A stretch of 64,000 nucleotides of DNA, from contig JAYMNP010000001.1 in assembly GCA_036941025.1 (NCBI GenBank), positions 1,798,001 to 1,862,000 of the forward strand, given 5' to 3'. The notes under the pieces are model-generated. The model had not been told where the DNA came from. It saw only the letters and a program-made list of their open reading frames with translations, and searched no databases. Below are positions 8,745 through 16,962 of this stretch, in pieces. Within the stretch, counting starts at the first letter, position 1; every line of letters starts with the position of its first letter. The position numbers and the translations under genes were made by a program. The DNA comes from Lachnospiraceae bacterium JLR.KK002 (GTDB lineage: Bacteria > Bacillota > Clostridia > Lachnospirales > Lachnospiraceae).

Positions 8745-9212
8745 TCAAGTATCCTCCAGTAAATGGTCTCCATCTGCAGCGGAAGTCGCCAGTTCATCAC
8801 AGCGTTCATTCATAACATGTCCGTCATGGCCCTTTACCCATATAAATTTTACTTTATGAGGCGCCATGGCCTGTAACAGCTCCTGCCAGAGATCTATGTT
8901 CTTTACCGGCTTCCCGTCAGATTTTTTCCAGCCCTTTTTCTGCCAGCTCCAAATCCAGTTCTGGTTAAAGGCGTCCACCACATATCTGGAATCTGAATAC
9001 AGCTCTACCTGACAGGGCCTTGTCAGCTCCTGCAGACTGCGGATTACCGCCATCAGTTCCATGCGGTTGTTGGTTGTTTTCCGGTATCCGGCTGAAATTT
9101 CCTTTTTATACAGTTTTCCTGAAGCATCCAGATAAGTCAGAACTGCCCCGTAACCTCCCGGCCCGTCGGGATTCCCCCTTGCAGCTCCGTCCGTATATAT
9201 TTTTACTTCCAT
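8745..9212 (-). CDS. rnhA: Ribonuclease HI
   Basis: RNase HI cuts the RNA strand of RNA-DNA hybrids. The 155 residues show the full active site: Asp8 (YTDGAARGNP), Glu52 (NNRMEL), Asp74 (YSDSRYV), His129 (VKGHDG) and Asp139 (ERCDELA). The basic-protrusion segment (WSWQKKGWKKSDG) that binds the hybrid is present. Length is typical of bacterial type 1 enzymes. It lies between the metal-dependent hydrolase gene and the small membrane protein gene on one strand. Confidence 0.96.
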   Translation of the reverse strand: MEVKIYTDGAARGNPDGPGGYGAVLTYLDASGKLYKKEISAGYRKTTNNRMELMAVIRSLQELTRPCQVELYSDSRYVVDAFNQNWIWSWQKKGWKKSDGKPVKNIDLWQELLQAMAPHKVKFIWVKGHDGHVMNERCDELATSAADGDHLLEDT

Positions 9213-9227
9213 ATGTTTCCTCCGATT

Positions 9228-9989
9228 TTATATTTCCTTCAGCAGGATTTCCTGATTCTCCCGTTCCACGCCCAGAATCTGTTCCCTGCTCTCCCGGTTC
9301 CGGGGGAGATTCACATATTCCTGCACCAGCTCATAATGTTTCCACATATGCATGGGCACAATGTATTCTGCCTGTACATGTTCTCTGAAATAATCAATCC
9401 CCAGATATCGGTCTTCTTCCTGTCTTGGGTCCATTACCACAAAAGCCAGATCAATCTTCCTGCCTGAAATCAGATTTATCTGCTCCTTATAGGTCTTTTC
9501 CTGATAATCATTGTCTTTCTCCGGTTCCCCTTCCCACCTCCACCAGTTCAGATCCCCTGCATGGTAAATGGTTTTTCCGGCAACCGTTACCAGAAATGCC
9601 ACGCCGCTGTCTGTGGACAGCAGTGTTTCTACCTTTATATCATCTGTCCTTTGCGTTTCCCCCGGTTTCACATATGTGATACTTTCTTTTATATTCTCCG
9701 CCACACCCAGCCGGCGCAGAAAGGCACTGCCCAGTTTTCTCTTTATTTCCCTGGCAAAAATATAGCGGATATTGGGATACTTTTCTTTCCATTTCAGTAC
9801 TTCCACATCGAAATGATCCCCATGCTCATGACTGGCAAACACATAAACGGGCGTGTCCGCGGGAAATTCCGGCATATTCCCATGATATACGCAGGAAGGG
9901 ATATAATCTCCTCTGTAATAATCAAAAACCAGTACCCGGCCCTCTGTTTCCACACAGAAAGCACTGTGATGAATATATGTAATTTTCAT
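9228..9989 (-). CDS. Metallo-beta-lactamase-fold hydrolase, substrate unknown
   Basis: This 253-residue cytosolic protein shows the MBL-fold metal motif (ASHEHGDHFD, near residue 55) and a second histidine region (TIYHAGDLNWW). It resembles the UlaG/UPF0173-like branch of the superfamily rather than true beta-lactamases and has no signal peptide. An ATG at 10001 exists, but the GGAGGA ribosome site overlaps it, so the ATG at 9989 (MKITYIHHS) is the real start. A plausible -10 (TATAAT, minus strand) is at 10033-10038. The substrate cannot be told from sequence. Confidence 0.85.
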   Translation of the reverse strand: MKITYIHHSAFCVETEGRVLVFDYYRGDYIPSCVYHGNMPEFPADTPVYVFASHEHGDHFDVEVLKWKEKYPNIRYIFAREIKRKLGSAFLRRLGVAENIKESITYVKPGETQRTDDIKVETLLSTDSGVAFLVTVAGKTIYHAGDLNWWRWEGEPEKDNDYQEKTYKEQINLISGRKIDLAFVVMDPRQEEDRYLGIDYFREHVQAEYIVPMHMWKHYELVQEYVNLPRNRESREQILGVERENQEILLKEI

Positions 9990-10082
9990 GTCTTCCTCCA
10001 TTCTGTTTCAGGTAATCTATAACCTGTTCCCTATTATACTGAACTTTCCGGAAAATGTATAGCAGAAAGTTGCCGTTCACAC

Positions 10083-10244
10083 GACACCGTGCATCACGCT
10101 GCACGGTGTCCGGCCAAAGAAGTAGTGGCTGCCGGACATCCGGCCCCTCACCAAAGGTGACTTTAAATGACCGGATGTCGTTACTGTTCACACCTGTAAG
10201 GTGTGAACAGTAACAGCAGAAACACAGATAAATCTGTGTTTCTG
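10083..10244. repeat. Four consecutive perfect hairpins in a divergent spacer
   Basis: Four perfect inverted repeats follow one another. H1, 10083-10110, has an 11-bp stem and 6-nt loop. H2, 10135-10179, has a 9-bp outer stem with an inner TCACC/GGTGA stem. H3, 10180-10214, has a 15-bp stem and 5-nt loop. H4, 10217-10244, has a 12-bp stem and 4-nt loop. They fill the spacer between the hydrolase gene (minus) and the coiled-coil gene (plus). None has a clear T-tract, so simple termination is not obvious. Confidence 0.9.
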
Positions 10245-10252
10245 ATTTCCCC

Positions 10253-10281
10253 TGGACTTTCTTTTTCCCATATGGTATACT
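10253..10281 (+). promoter_or_regulatory. Promoter of the heptad-repeat gene
   Basis: TGGACT (10253-10258), a 17-base spacer and TATACT (10276-10281) form a good housekeeping promoter right after the last hairpin. It is followed by a strong AAAGGAGGGG ribosome site just before the ATG at 10311. Confidence 0.65.
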
Positions 10282-10310
10282 ACAGGAAATACTAAGAAAG
10301 GAGGGGCCAT

Positions 10311-10796
10311 ATGACAAATACAGAATTGCTGCAGGCATTGTATGATGATATGCAGACGGTAAAAGGACATGTTTTTTCTCTGGATGAAAGAGTTTCTTCT
10401 CTGGATGAAAAAGTTTCTTCTCTGGATGAAAGAGTTTCTTCTCTGGATGAAAAAGTTTCTTCTCTGGATGAAAAAGTTTCTTCTCTGGATGAAAAAGTTT
10501 CTTCTCTGGATGAAAAAGTTTCTTCTCTGGATGAAAAAGTTTCTTCTCTGGATGAGAGAGTTTCTTCTCTGGAAACAGAAATTGCAAAAATACCTTCTCT
10601 GGAAAAGAAAATTTCTAAAATCAGTCTTATCCTTGAAAATGAAACAAACCGTAATATCAAAATCATTGCAGAAGCTCATCTCGATTTATCCAGAAAATTA
10701 AACGAATCCATAAAACTCAGCAACGATGTCAAAGCAGAACAGGAAATTCACAGTATTTACATCAATGCATTCAACAGACAGTTACAGGTATTCTGA
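10311..10796 (+). CDS. Heptad-repeat coiled-coil protein, function unknown
   Basis: The 161 residues have three parts: a short head (MTNTELLQALYDDMQ, 1-20), nine consecutive heptads of the form V-S-S-L-D-E-K/R (21-83) plus one variant (84-90), and a C-terminal helical segment (91-161, EAHLDLSRKLNESIK). Val at a and Leu at d in every heptad predict an uninterrupted coiled coil of about 70 residues. No signal peptide or membrane segment is seen. It has its own promoter and terminator. Similar short head-coil-tail proteins recur in Lachnospiraceae in my recollection, without a known role. Both strands stay open across the repeat, but only this frame has promoter, ribosome site and terminator. 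Confidence 0.85.
   Translation: MTNTELLQALYDDMQTVKGHVFSLDERVSSLDEKVSSLDERVSSLDEKVSSLDEKVSSLDEKVSSLDEKVSSLDEKVSSLDERVSSLETEIAKIPSLEKKISKISLILENETNRNIKIIAEAHLDLSRKLNESIKLSNDVKAEQEIHSIYINAFNRQLQVF
10371..10580 (+). repeat. 21-bp in-frame tandem repeat (coding VNTR)
   Basis: About nine direct copies of a 21-bp unit (core TTTCTTCTCTGGATGAAAA) plus one diverged copy lie end to end inside the coiled-coil gene. Differences are almost confined to the AAA/AGA codon. Such near-identity implies recent slippage or recombination, and each copy-number change keeps the frame and adds or removes one heptad. Confidence 0.95.
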
Positions 10797-10853
10797 TCAG
10801 ACAATACTGTCGCACAAATGCTTTTGTCCAAAGACAGACGGAGCATTTTCCGC

Positions 10854-10891
10854 AAAAAGGGACACTGGCCCTGCTGCCGTGTCCCTTTTTT
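10854..10891 (+). terminator. Rho-independent terminator after the coiled-coil gene
   Basis: AAAAAGGGACAC and GTGTCCCTTTTTT form a 12-bp stem with a 13-base loop and a T-run, 57 bases after the stop codon. Confidence 0.88.
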
Positions 10892-10943
10892 ATTTTACAG
10901 AAAATACCGTGTCACGCTAACGCCTGAAAATCTCTTCCTGCAG
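10892..10943. repeat. Modular intergenic repeat, copy 2 (partial module C)
   Basis: TTTTACAGAAAATACCGTG and TCACGCTAACG match one arm and the loop of module C (compare 19669-19720). The other arm is diverged. It lies between the coiled-coil gene terminator and the end of spoIVA. Confidence 0.6.
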
Positions 10944-10987
10944 AATAAAAAGACCATTTTCTCAAAAACAAATTTCTCTTATATATC

Positions 10988-12475
10988 TTATATAATAATA
11001 CAGACAAGTCCCCCATTGCTGTCATTGACAATTTTCTGCATGGTATCCTGCAGTTTCACCTGGCTTTCGTCGTCCATCATGGTAATCTTGCTGCGGATTC
11101 CGTCTTCCACCAGCTCTCCGATGGATTTCCCGAAAATATTGGTCTGCCAGATTCCTTCTTCCTGTTCTCTGGAAGTTTTGATATACCCAATCAGGTCCTG
11201 AGCCTGTTCCTCGCTTCCGATAATCGGAGCAATTTCCGTCTCCACATTGGCTTTAATCATGTGTATGGACGGAGACTGCGCTTTGATTTTCACCCCGAAT
11301 TTATTGCCGTGGCGAATCAGCACCGGTTCCTCGATTTCAATATCCGTAAGCTGGGGCGTTACCACGCCATACCCTTTCTGTTTCACCGCTTCCATGGCGC
11401 TTCCCACTTTATCATACTCTTTTTTCATGGCGGATAATTCCCGAATCATGGAAATCAGCTGATATTCGCCGGATATGGGAACCCCGGTAAGCTCGCTCAT
11501 ATTCTCATAATAATATTTCTGGTCAATATCAATTACAATCTGTACGCATCCTCTGGACAATTCCACCTTATCCAGCTTCATTCTCCGTACATATTCTCCT
11601 TCCGGTACCAGCTCCGTATTCCGTACATCTTTGGCATAAGTAAATTTCTTTAAAATCTGCATGGCATTCTGGATAACATTTTCTTTGATTTTATGGGTAT
11701 TATCCAGCATTTCCACCCACTTCGGCAGGAAAAAATCCACCCGTTCAATGGGAAATTCATAGAGAATCCCTTCCAGAATCCGAAAAATATCATCTTTTCT
11801 GAGCTGCTCGCAGTTCACCGGAAGAGTGGAAACACCATATTTTTCCGAAAGTTCTTCCGCCAGCTTCTGGCTCTCCGCTCCGTAAGGCTTCTGGGTGTTC
11901 AGCAGTAAGATGAACGGTTTTCCGATTTTTTTCAGACCTGCAACGGTTTTTTCTTCCGCAGGAATATAGCTTTCCCTTGGAAGTTCCGTAATGGAACCGT
12001 CCGTGGTAATTACAATCCCGATATTGGAATGCTCCCGGATTACTTTCTGAGTACCGATTTCCGCTGCCTGGGTAAAGGGAATCTCATAGTCAAACCAGGG
12101 AGTTTTTACCATACGTTCCGCGCCCTCTTCCATATGCCCGGTTGCCCCGTCTACCATAAATCCCACGCAGTCAATCAGTCTGACGCTCACTTCCAGATCC
12201 TCGTTCAGTTTGATTTTTGCAGCCTCTTTCGGCACAAATTTCGGCTCCGTAGTCATAATGGTTTTGCCCTGAGCCGACTGAGGCAGTTCGTCGGTAGCCC
12301 GCTCCCTGCTGTGCACATCTTCCATTTCCGGCAGCACCATCACATCCATAAATCGTTTGATAAAAGTGGATTTGCCTGTTCGCACCGGCCCCACCACCCC
12401 GATATAAATGTCTCCATTCGTCCTGGCACTGATGTCTTTGTAAATATTATATGTACCGGTATTAATATTTTCCAT
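10988..12475 (-). CDS. spoIVA: Stage IV sporulation protein A, spore coat base ATPase
   Basis: SpoIVA is the mother-cell ATPase that polymerises on the outer forespore membrane to form the base of the coat. The 495 residues begin with the conserved N-terminus and Walker A GPVRTGKST (29-37), continue through TTDGSITELPRE in the GTPase-like core, and end in the family's hydrophobic GGLVCIII tail. An AGGAGG site precedes the ATG. A CATATACT about 30 bases upstream could be a sigma-E -10, but its -35 is poor. The 91-base gap from the lipid kinase suggests its own promoter. Confidence 0.97.
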   Translation of the reverse strand: MENINTGTYNIYKDISARTNGDIYIGVVGPVRTGKSTFIKRFMDVMVLPEMEDVHSRERATDELPQSAQGKTIMTTEPKFVPKEAAKIKLNEDLEVSVRLIDCVGFMVDGATGHMEEGAERMVKTPWFDYEIPFTQAAEIGTQKVIREHSNIGIVITTDGSITELPRESYIPAEEKTVAGLKKIGKPFILLLNTQKPYGAESQKLAEELSEKYGVSTLPVNCEQLRKDDIFRILEGILYEFPIERVDFFLPKWVEMLDNTHKIKENVIQNAMQILKKFTYAKDVRNTELVPEGEYVRRMKLDKVELSRGCVQIVIDIDQKYYYENMSELTGVPISGEYQLISMIRELSAMKKEYDKVGSAMEAVKQKGYGVVTPQLTDIEIEEPVLIRHGNKFGVKIKAQSPSIHMIKANVETEIAPIIGSEEQAQDLIGYIKTSREQEEGIWQTNIFGKSIGELVEDGIRSKITMMDDESQVKLQDTMQKIVNDSNGGLVCIII

Positions 12476-12566
12476 AAAAAAACCTCCTGTTCTACTGTTA
12501 TCAGTATATGCAGAAGGTTTGCATGGAATGCTAAAATTTGTACAAAGATTAAGGTAAAATACCGGC

Positions 12567-13496
12567 TCATTTCATAACTTTCAGCGCACCCGGCAGGCAT
12601 TCATACCGCAGCCGCACCGGATCGCCCAGATCTTCTCCGTCCATATGGCCGGTCATGGGCTCCTGCAGCCACAGGGTACAGGATTCGCAGTCAGCCACCT
12701 CTATTCCCTGAAATCCCACATGTTTCCCTTTGAGCAGGGTAAACAGAAGAAACAGGGCCCGCAATTTTCCCACCCCGTAAATATAACAGACAGATAACCT
12801 GCCGTCCTGATCCGAAGCCTGCGGCGCCATGGGAAGACCGCCGCCTTCACATCTGTGATTCATCACAGCCATGCAAATCAGCCCCTGGATTCTCTTTTTC
12901 TCTCCCTGGTCAAACTGAAGGTTTGCCTGAACATCCGGCAGTTCTGCCAGTGTCAGTATGGTCTGAATAAAATAAGACAGCCTTCCCAGATGGAGCCTGT
13001 TTAAAAACACTTTCATTCCGGCGGCATTGACACGTCTGCAGACTTCCGCATCCATGCCAATCCCCGAACTGATGTTGAAATATGCACTTTTCTCCGGATT
13101 CCTGCCCCAGGATACCTTTCCGATATCCATTTCATACAGTTCCTGAGACTCCAGAATCCGTTTCAGGGCAGCCAGCGGGTCTTTTGGAAGACCCAGCCCT
13201 CTGCCCAGATCATTGCCGGAACCCGTGGGAATATAGCCAAATCGTATACCGGCAAAATCCCGGATTCCGTTCACCACTTCATTTGCCGTACCATCGCCGC
13301 CCACCACCACAAGAGAAATCACTTCTTCCTGATATTTCTCCGTCAGTTTTTCCGCCAGTTCTCCGGCGTGGCCTTTATATTTTGTGAGGAAGGCCCGGTA
13401 AGCCACCTTCCTCTCTTTCAGTTCTGCCTCCAGTCTCCTCCAGATTTTTCTGCCTTTCCCTGTTCTGGAAGCCACATTTACAATAAAATAATACAT
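12567..13496 (-). CDS. Diacylglycerol kinase-family lipid kinase (YegS/BmrU-like)
   Basis: The catalytic domain has the GGDGT phosphate-binding motif (66-70) followed by ANEVVNGI, and later GSGNDLGRGLGLP and GGGLPMAPQASDQDG, typical of the DAGK/YegS family that phosphorylates diacylglycerol, sphingoid or related lipids at the membrane. I chose ATG 13496 (MYYFIVNVAS), which starts the Rossmann-like strand as in homologues, although the ribosome site is weak. A longer frame from 13559 would overlap malQ. It trails the alpha-glucan operon on the same strand. The exact lipid is unknown. Confidence 0.85.
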   Translation of the reverse strand: MYYFIVNVASRTGKGRKIWRRLEAELKERKVAYRAFLTKYKGHAGELAEKLTEKYQEEVISLVVVGGDGTANEVVNGIRDFAGIRFGYIPTGSGNDLGRGLGLPKDPLAALKRILESQELYEMDIGKVSWGRNPEKSAYFNISSGIGMDAEVCRRVNAAGMKVFLNRLHLGRLSYFIQTILTLAELPDVQANLQFDQGEKKRIQGLICMAVMNHRCEGGGLPMAPQASDQDGRLSVCYIYGVGKLRALFLLFTLLKGKHVGFQGIEVADCESCTLWLQEPMTGHMDGEDLGDPVRLRYECLPGALKVMK

Positions 13497-13521
13497 ATCC
13501 TGTCTGCTTTCTCTGCTGACT

Positions 13522-15021
13522 TTACTCAGCAGCTCCGGCCTGCTTCGGCGCTCTGCCATACAGCTCCACCTGTTTGCAAATGCGCCTCACCAGTTTGCTG
13601 TCAACAGCTCCCGGTTTCATACGCCACATCCAGTTACAGCCCAGGGTGGAAGGGGTATTCATCCTTCCCTCACTTCCAATTCCCAGTAAATCCTGCATGG
13701 TCACTATGGCAGTATCGCTGACACTGGACCAGACGCCCCGCATTACCCCCCAGTGATACCCCTCGTCTTTATTCAGATTCAGGTAATCTTTTGCAAAGGC
13801 CACACAGGGTCTGGGCGCGGTCTTCATCCATCCCAGAATAGTATCATTATCATGGGTTCCTGCATAGACTACGGAATTGTTATTGTAATTATGGGGCAGA
13901 TAGTCTCCGTCCTCTCTGCTGTCAAAAGCAAACTGAATCAGCTTCATGCCCGGATAGCCGGATTCCTCCAGCATTTCATGAACCGCCTCTGTCAGGAATC
14001 CCAGATCCTCTGCAATAATATCCAGTCTGCCCAGTTCCTTTTCAATGGAACGGAACAGTTTAATACCAGGGCCTTTCCTCCACTCTCCGTTTTTGGCTGT
14101 TTTATCTCCGAAAGGAATGGCATAATAAGACTCAAAGCCCCGAAAATGGTCAATACGCACCACGTCAAAGAGTTTTGACATTTTATCCAGCCGCTTCTTC
14201 CACCAGCGGTAATCGTCCTGTTCCATCACATCCCAGCGAAACAGCGGATTACCCCACAACTGACCGTCATCCGAAAATGCATCCGGCGGACATCCCGCCA
14301 CATCAATGGGCACCAGATTCTCGTTCAGGTAAAACTGAGAGGGATTTGCCCACACATCCGCACTGTCCATGGCCACGTAAATGGGCACATCTCCGATAAT
14401 CCGGATTCCCCTTTCATTGGCATATGCTTTCAGGCTGTTCCACTGTTTGTAAAAAAGATACTGCAGCACTTTCCAGAACTCTGTCGCTTCTTCCAGTTCT
14501 TCGCCGGCTTTCTGCAGCGCTTCTTCCCGGCGCAGCCGCAGGTCTTCCTCCCATTCACTCCAGGCTGTTCCCTCATGGGCGTCTTTCAGCGCCATAAACA
14601 GGGCATAATCATTAAGCCAGTCTGCCTGTTCCTGACAGAATCCTTCATAATCCTCCGGTATATTTTTCCGGAACCGGTCAAAAGCCTTATGTAATAACGC
14701 ATAACGGTTTACATAGAGAATTCCGTAATCTACCCTGGTAATATCCCTTCCCCACTCATAAGACTGGCATTCCTTTCGGGTGAGGAGTTTTTCTTTACAG
14801 AGCTTTTCCAGATCTATAAAATAAGGATTACCGGCAAAACTGGAAAAAGACTGATAGGGAGAATCTCCGTAACTGGTAGGGCAGATGGGCAGCACCTGCC
14901 AGTAACTCTGCTCTGCCTTCACCAGAAAGTCCACAAATTTTTCCGCCTCTTTTCCCAGTGTTCCAATCCCGTAGGGAGAGGGCAGAGATGAAATATGCAT
15001 TAAAACTCCACTACTACGCAT
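13522..15021 (-). CDS. malQ: 4-alpha-glucanotransferase (amylomaltase)
   Basis: MalQ (GH77) disproportionates maltodextrins in the cytosol, releasing glucose and longer chains for phosphorylase. The roughly 499 residues begin with the family opening RSSGVLMHISSLPSPYGIG. The nucleophile region VVRIDHFRGFESY, the acid/base region IIAEDLGFL and the substrate loop AGTHDNDT are all present. ATG 15021 lies eight bases from AGGAGG and is preferred to the adjacent GTG 15024. It follows the LacI regulator and a sugar ABC operon, which fits maltodextrin use. Confidence 0.96.
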   Translation of the reverse strand: MRSSGVLMHISSLPSPYGIGTLGKEAEKFVDFLVKAEQSYWQVLPICPTSYGDSPYQSFSSFAGNPYFIDLEKLCKEKLLTRKECQSYEWGRDITRVDYGILYVNRYALLHKAFDRFRKNIPEDYEGFCQEQADWLNDYALFMALKDAHEGTAWSEWEEDLRLRREEALQKAGEELEEATEFWKVLQYLFYKQWNSLKAYANERGIRIIGDVPIYVAMDSADVWANPSQFYLNENLVPIDVAGCPPDAFSDDGQLWGNPLFRWDVMEQDDYRWWKKRLDKMSKLFDVVRIDHFRGFESYYAIPFGDKTAKNGEWRKGPGIKLFRSIEKELGRLDIIAEDLGFLTEAVHEMLEESGYPGMKLIQFAFDSREDGDYLPHNYNNNSVVYAGTHDNDTILGWMKTAPRPCVAFAKDYLNLNKDEGYHWGVMRGVWSSVSDTAIVTMQDLLGIGSEGRMNTPSTLGCNWMWRMKPGAVDSKLVRRICKQVELYGRAPKQAGAAE

Positions 15022-15039
15022 CACGCGTACCTCCTGTTA

Positions 15040-16098
15040 TCAAATCTGTTTACTGCCATCCGGTCTGCCTGTCTCAGTTTCCCCGGATGAATCTATCGTT
15101 TTTACACTTTCTCCCTGTACCAGATGAAACGGAATGATCTCATGGACAGGCACAGGTTCCATGTCTATATTCTGTAATAATATTTCCACACTCCTTACCG
15201 CCAGAACCTGATACTGCTGCTGAATGGTGGTAAGTTTGGGATTATAATACTCCGCCATGGTAATTCCGTCAAATCCCATGACAGAAATATCTTCCGGCAC
15301 GCGCCGGCCGCTGTCAATAATGGCACGAATTGCCCCAATGGCCGTCACATCACTCATGGCAAATACAGCAGTGATGTCTTCTGCCTTCTTCAGAAGGCGT
15401 TTCATGGCCCCGTAAGCACTCTCATACGAGAAACTTGATTTCTCATAATACTTCTGTTCCTCAAAGGAAATCTGATGTTTCTGAAAACTTCTGACACACC
15501 CGGAATATCTCTGCTTGCTGGTATGGGACAGAGAAAAATCGCCCCCCAGTATTCCGATTCTTTTATGCCCCTGCCCGATGAGATGATCTATGGCATATTC
15601 CCCTGCCGCTTCATCATCTGTGGACACACTGGATAAATTATCAAATCCCAGATCCGCCCCCTGATTGGTAACCAGGACACATGGAACATTTATTTTCTGA
15701 AATGACTGCTCAAAGAATCTGGGATTGCCTCCCAGAAACAACATACCCCGCGGCTTGTGTTCCCGGCAGACAATCGCAGCCTCTTCCACTTCGTTATCAT
15801 TTTCATCAATATAATTGATGCTCACCGTATATCTGGTGGCCTCCACTCTTTTCTGTATGGCCTCCACAATACTGGCAAAAAGCATGTTGGAAGTACCTTT
15901 TACCAGCACTGCAATGGCCTTGCTGCTGTTTTGTTTCAGATGTCTGGCATTGTTATTGGGCACAAAATGACGCGCTGCCACGATTTCCGTAATTCTTTTT
16001 TTAGCTTCCGGACTCACATCCCTGCGGTTGTTCAGCACTCTGGACACGGTACTTACCGAATATCCGGATTCTCTTGCAATATCTTTTATGGTCAACAT
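15040..16098 (-). CDS. LacI-family regulator of the alpha-glucan operon (MalR-like)
   Basis: This 352-residue repressor has an N-terminal helix-turn-helix (TIKDIARESGYSVSTVSRVL) and a periplasmic-binding-like sugar sensor domain. Lying between the transporter genes and malQ, it likely responds to maltose or a maltodextrin. A longer GTG start at 16110 overlaps the AAGGTGG ribosome site; ATG 16098 is eight bases from it. Three GTTACCGG repeats downstream of the operon promoter (19351-19382) are candidate binding sites, though LacI operators are normally palindromic. Confidence 0.9.
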   Translation of the reverse strand: MLTIKDIARESGYSVSTVSRVLNNRRDVSPEAKKRITEIVAARHFVPNNNARHLKQNSSKAIAVLVKGTSNMLFASIVEAIQKRVEATRYTVSINYIDENDNEVEEAAIVCREHKPRGMLFLGGNPRFFEQSFQKINVPCVLVTNQGADLGFDNLSSVSTDDEAAGEYAIDHLIGQGHKRIGILGGDFSLSHTSKQRYSGCVRSFQKHQISFEEQKYYEKSSFSYESAYGAMKRLLKKAEDITAVFAMSDVTAIGAIRAIIDSGRRVPEDISVMGFDGITMAEYYNPKLTTIQQQYQVLAVRSVEILLQNIDMEPVPVHEIIPFHLVQGESVKTIDSSGETETGRPDGSKQI

Positions 16099-16122
16099 AT
16101 CATTTCCCACCTTATCTTAAAT

Positions 16123-16962
16123 CTAGCCTTTTACCGCACCTGCCACAACACCCTCGATAATGTGTTTCTGACATGCCATGTAAAATACGATAATCGGGAT
16201 AATCGCCAGCACCAGCATTGCCATCATGGCGCCCATATCCACAGAACCATATCCACCCTTCAGGTACTGAATGGCAATGGGAATGGTCTTCCAGCGTTTG
16301 ATGTCCAGTACCAGATACGGGAGCAGATAGTCATTCCAGATCCACATTGCCTGAAGAATTGCCACGGTGATACAGGTGGGTTTTAAAATCGGAAATACAA
16401 TCTGGAAAAATGTCTGAACGGGGGTACAGCCGTCAATCATGGCTGCTTCCTCAATTTCCAGCGGAATACTACGTACAAATCCGCAGAACATAAACACCGC
16501 CAGACCGGCTCCAAATCCCAGATATACTAATATAATACCAACCGGGCTGGATAAATGCAACATATTTGCTAATTTTGATAACGTAAACATTACCATCTGG
16601 AACGGTACAATCATGGAAAACAGACATAAATAGTACATTCCGGAAGAAAATTTAGATTTTACCCTGGATATGTACCATGCGCACATGGAAGTACATAAAA
16701 TAATAACCGCTACGGAAAATACGGTGATAAACAGGGAATTTTTAAATGCGTCAAAGAAATGGATTTTCTCCATACCATTGACATAATTATCCCATTTTAC
16801 AAACATTTTGTCTGTGGGAATCGCAAAGGGCTTCCGGCTGATATATACTTTCTTTTTAAAAGAGTTAATCAGCACCAGCACAATCGGAAATACCCATGCA
16901 ACAGAAAGTAAACTGAAAAATATGGTATAAATCCATCCGTGTTTTGCTTTTCTTACACCCAT
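16123..16962 (-). CDS. Sugar ABC transporter permease, MalG type
   Basis: This 279-residue inner-membrane permease of the CUT1 sugar transporter family has six predicted spans. The EAA loop EEAAMIDG (171-178) that docks on the ATPase is present. Its ATG overlaps the preceding permease stop (TAATG), so translation is coupled. No ATPase gene is in the operon, which is usual where a shared MsmK-type ATPase serves several CUT1 systems. Substrate is inferred from neighbouring malQ. Confidence 0.93.
   Translation of the reverse strand: MGVRKAKHGWIYTIFFSLLSVAWVFPIVLVLINSFKKKVYISRKPFAIPTDKMFVKWDNYVNGMEKIHFFDAFKNSLFITVFSVAVIILCTSMCAWYISRVKSKFSSGMYYLCLFSMIVPFQMVMFTLSKLANMLHLSSPVGIILVYLGFGAGLAVFMFCGFVRSIPLEIEEAAMIDGCTPVQTFFQIVFPILKPTCITVAILQAMWIWNDYLLPYLVLDIKRWKTIPIAIQYLKGGYGSVDMGAMMAMLVLAIIPIIVFYMACQKHIIEGVVAGAVKG

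Noticed and set aside
10083..10244. CRISPR array or tRNA cluster
   Set aside because: The four hairpins differ in sequence, have no common repeat or regular spacer and lack tRNA features.
10292..10679. Long minus-strand frames across the heptad repeat that also read as heptads
   Set aside because: A 21-bp repeat without stops is open in several frames. Only the plus-strand frame has a promoter, ribosome site, non-repetitive ends and a terminator.
12503..12532. Sigma-E promoter of spoIVA
   Set aside because: CATATACT is a fair -10, but no good KMATATT box lies at 13-15 bases, so it was mentioned in the gene entry and not listed as a site.
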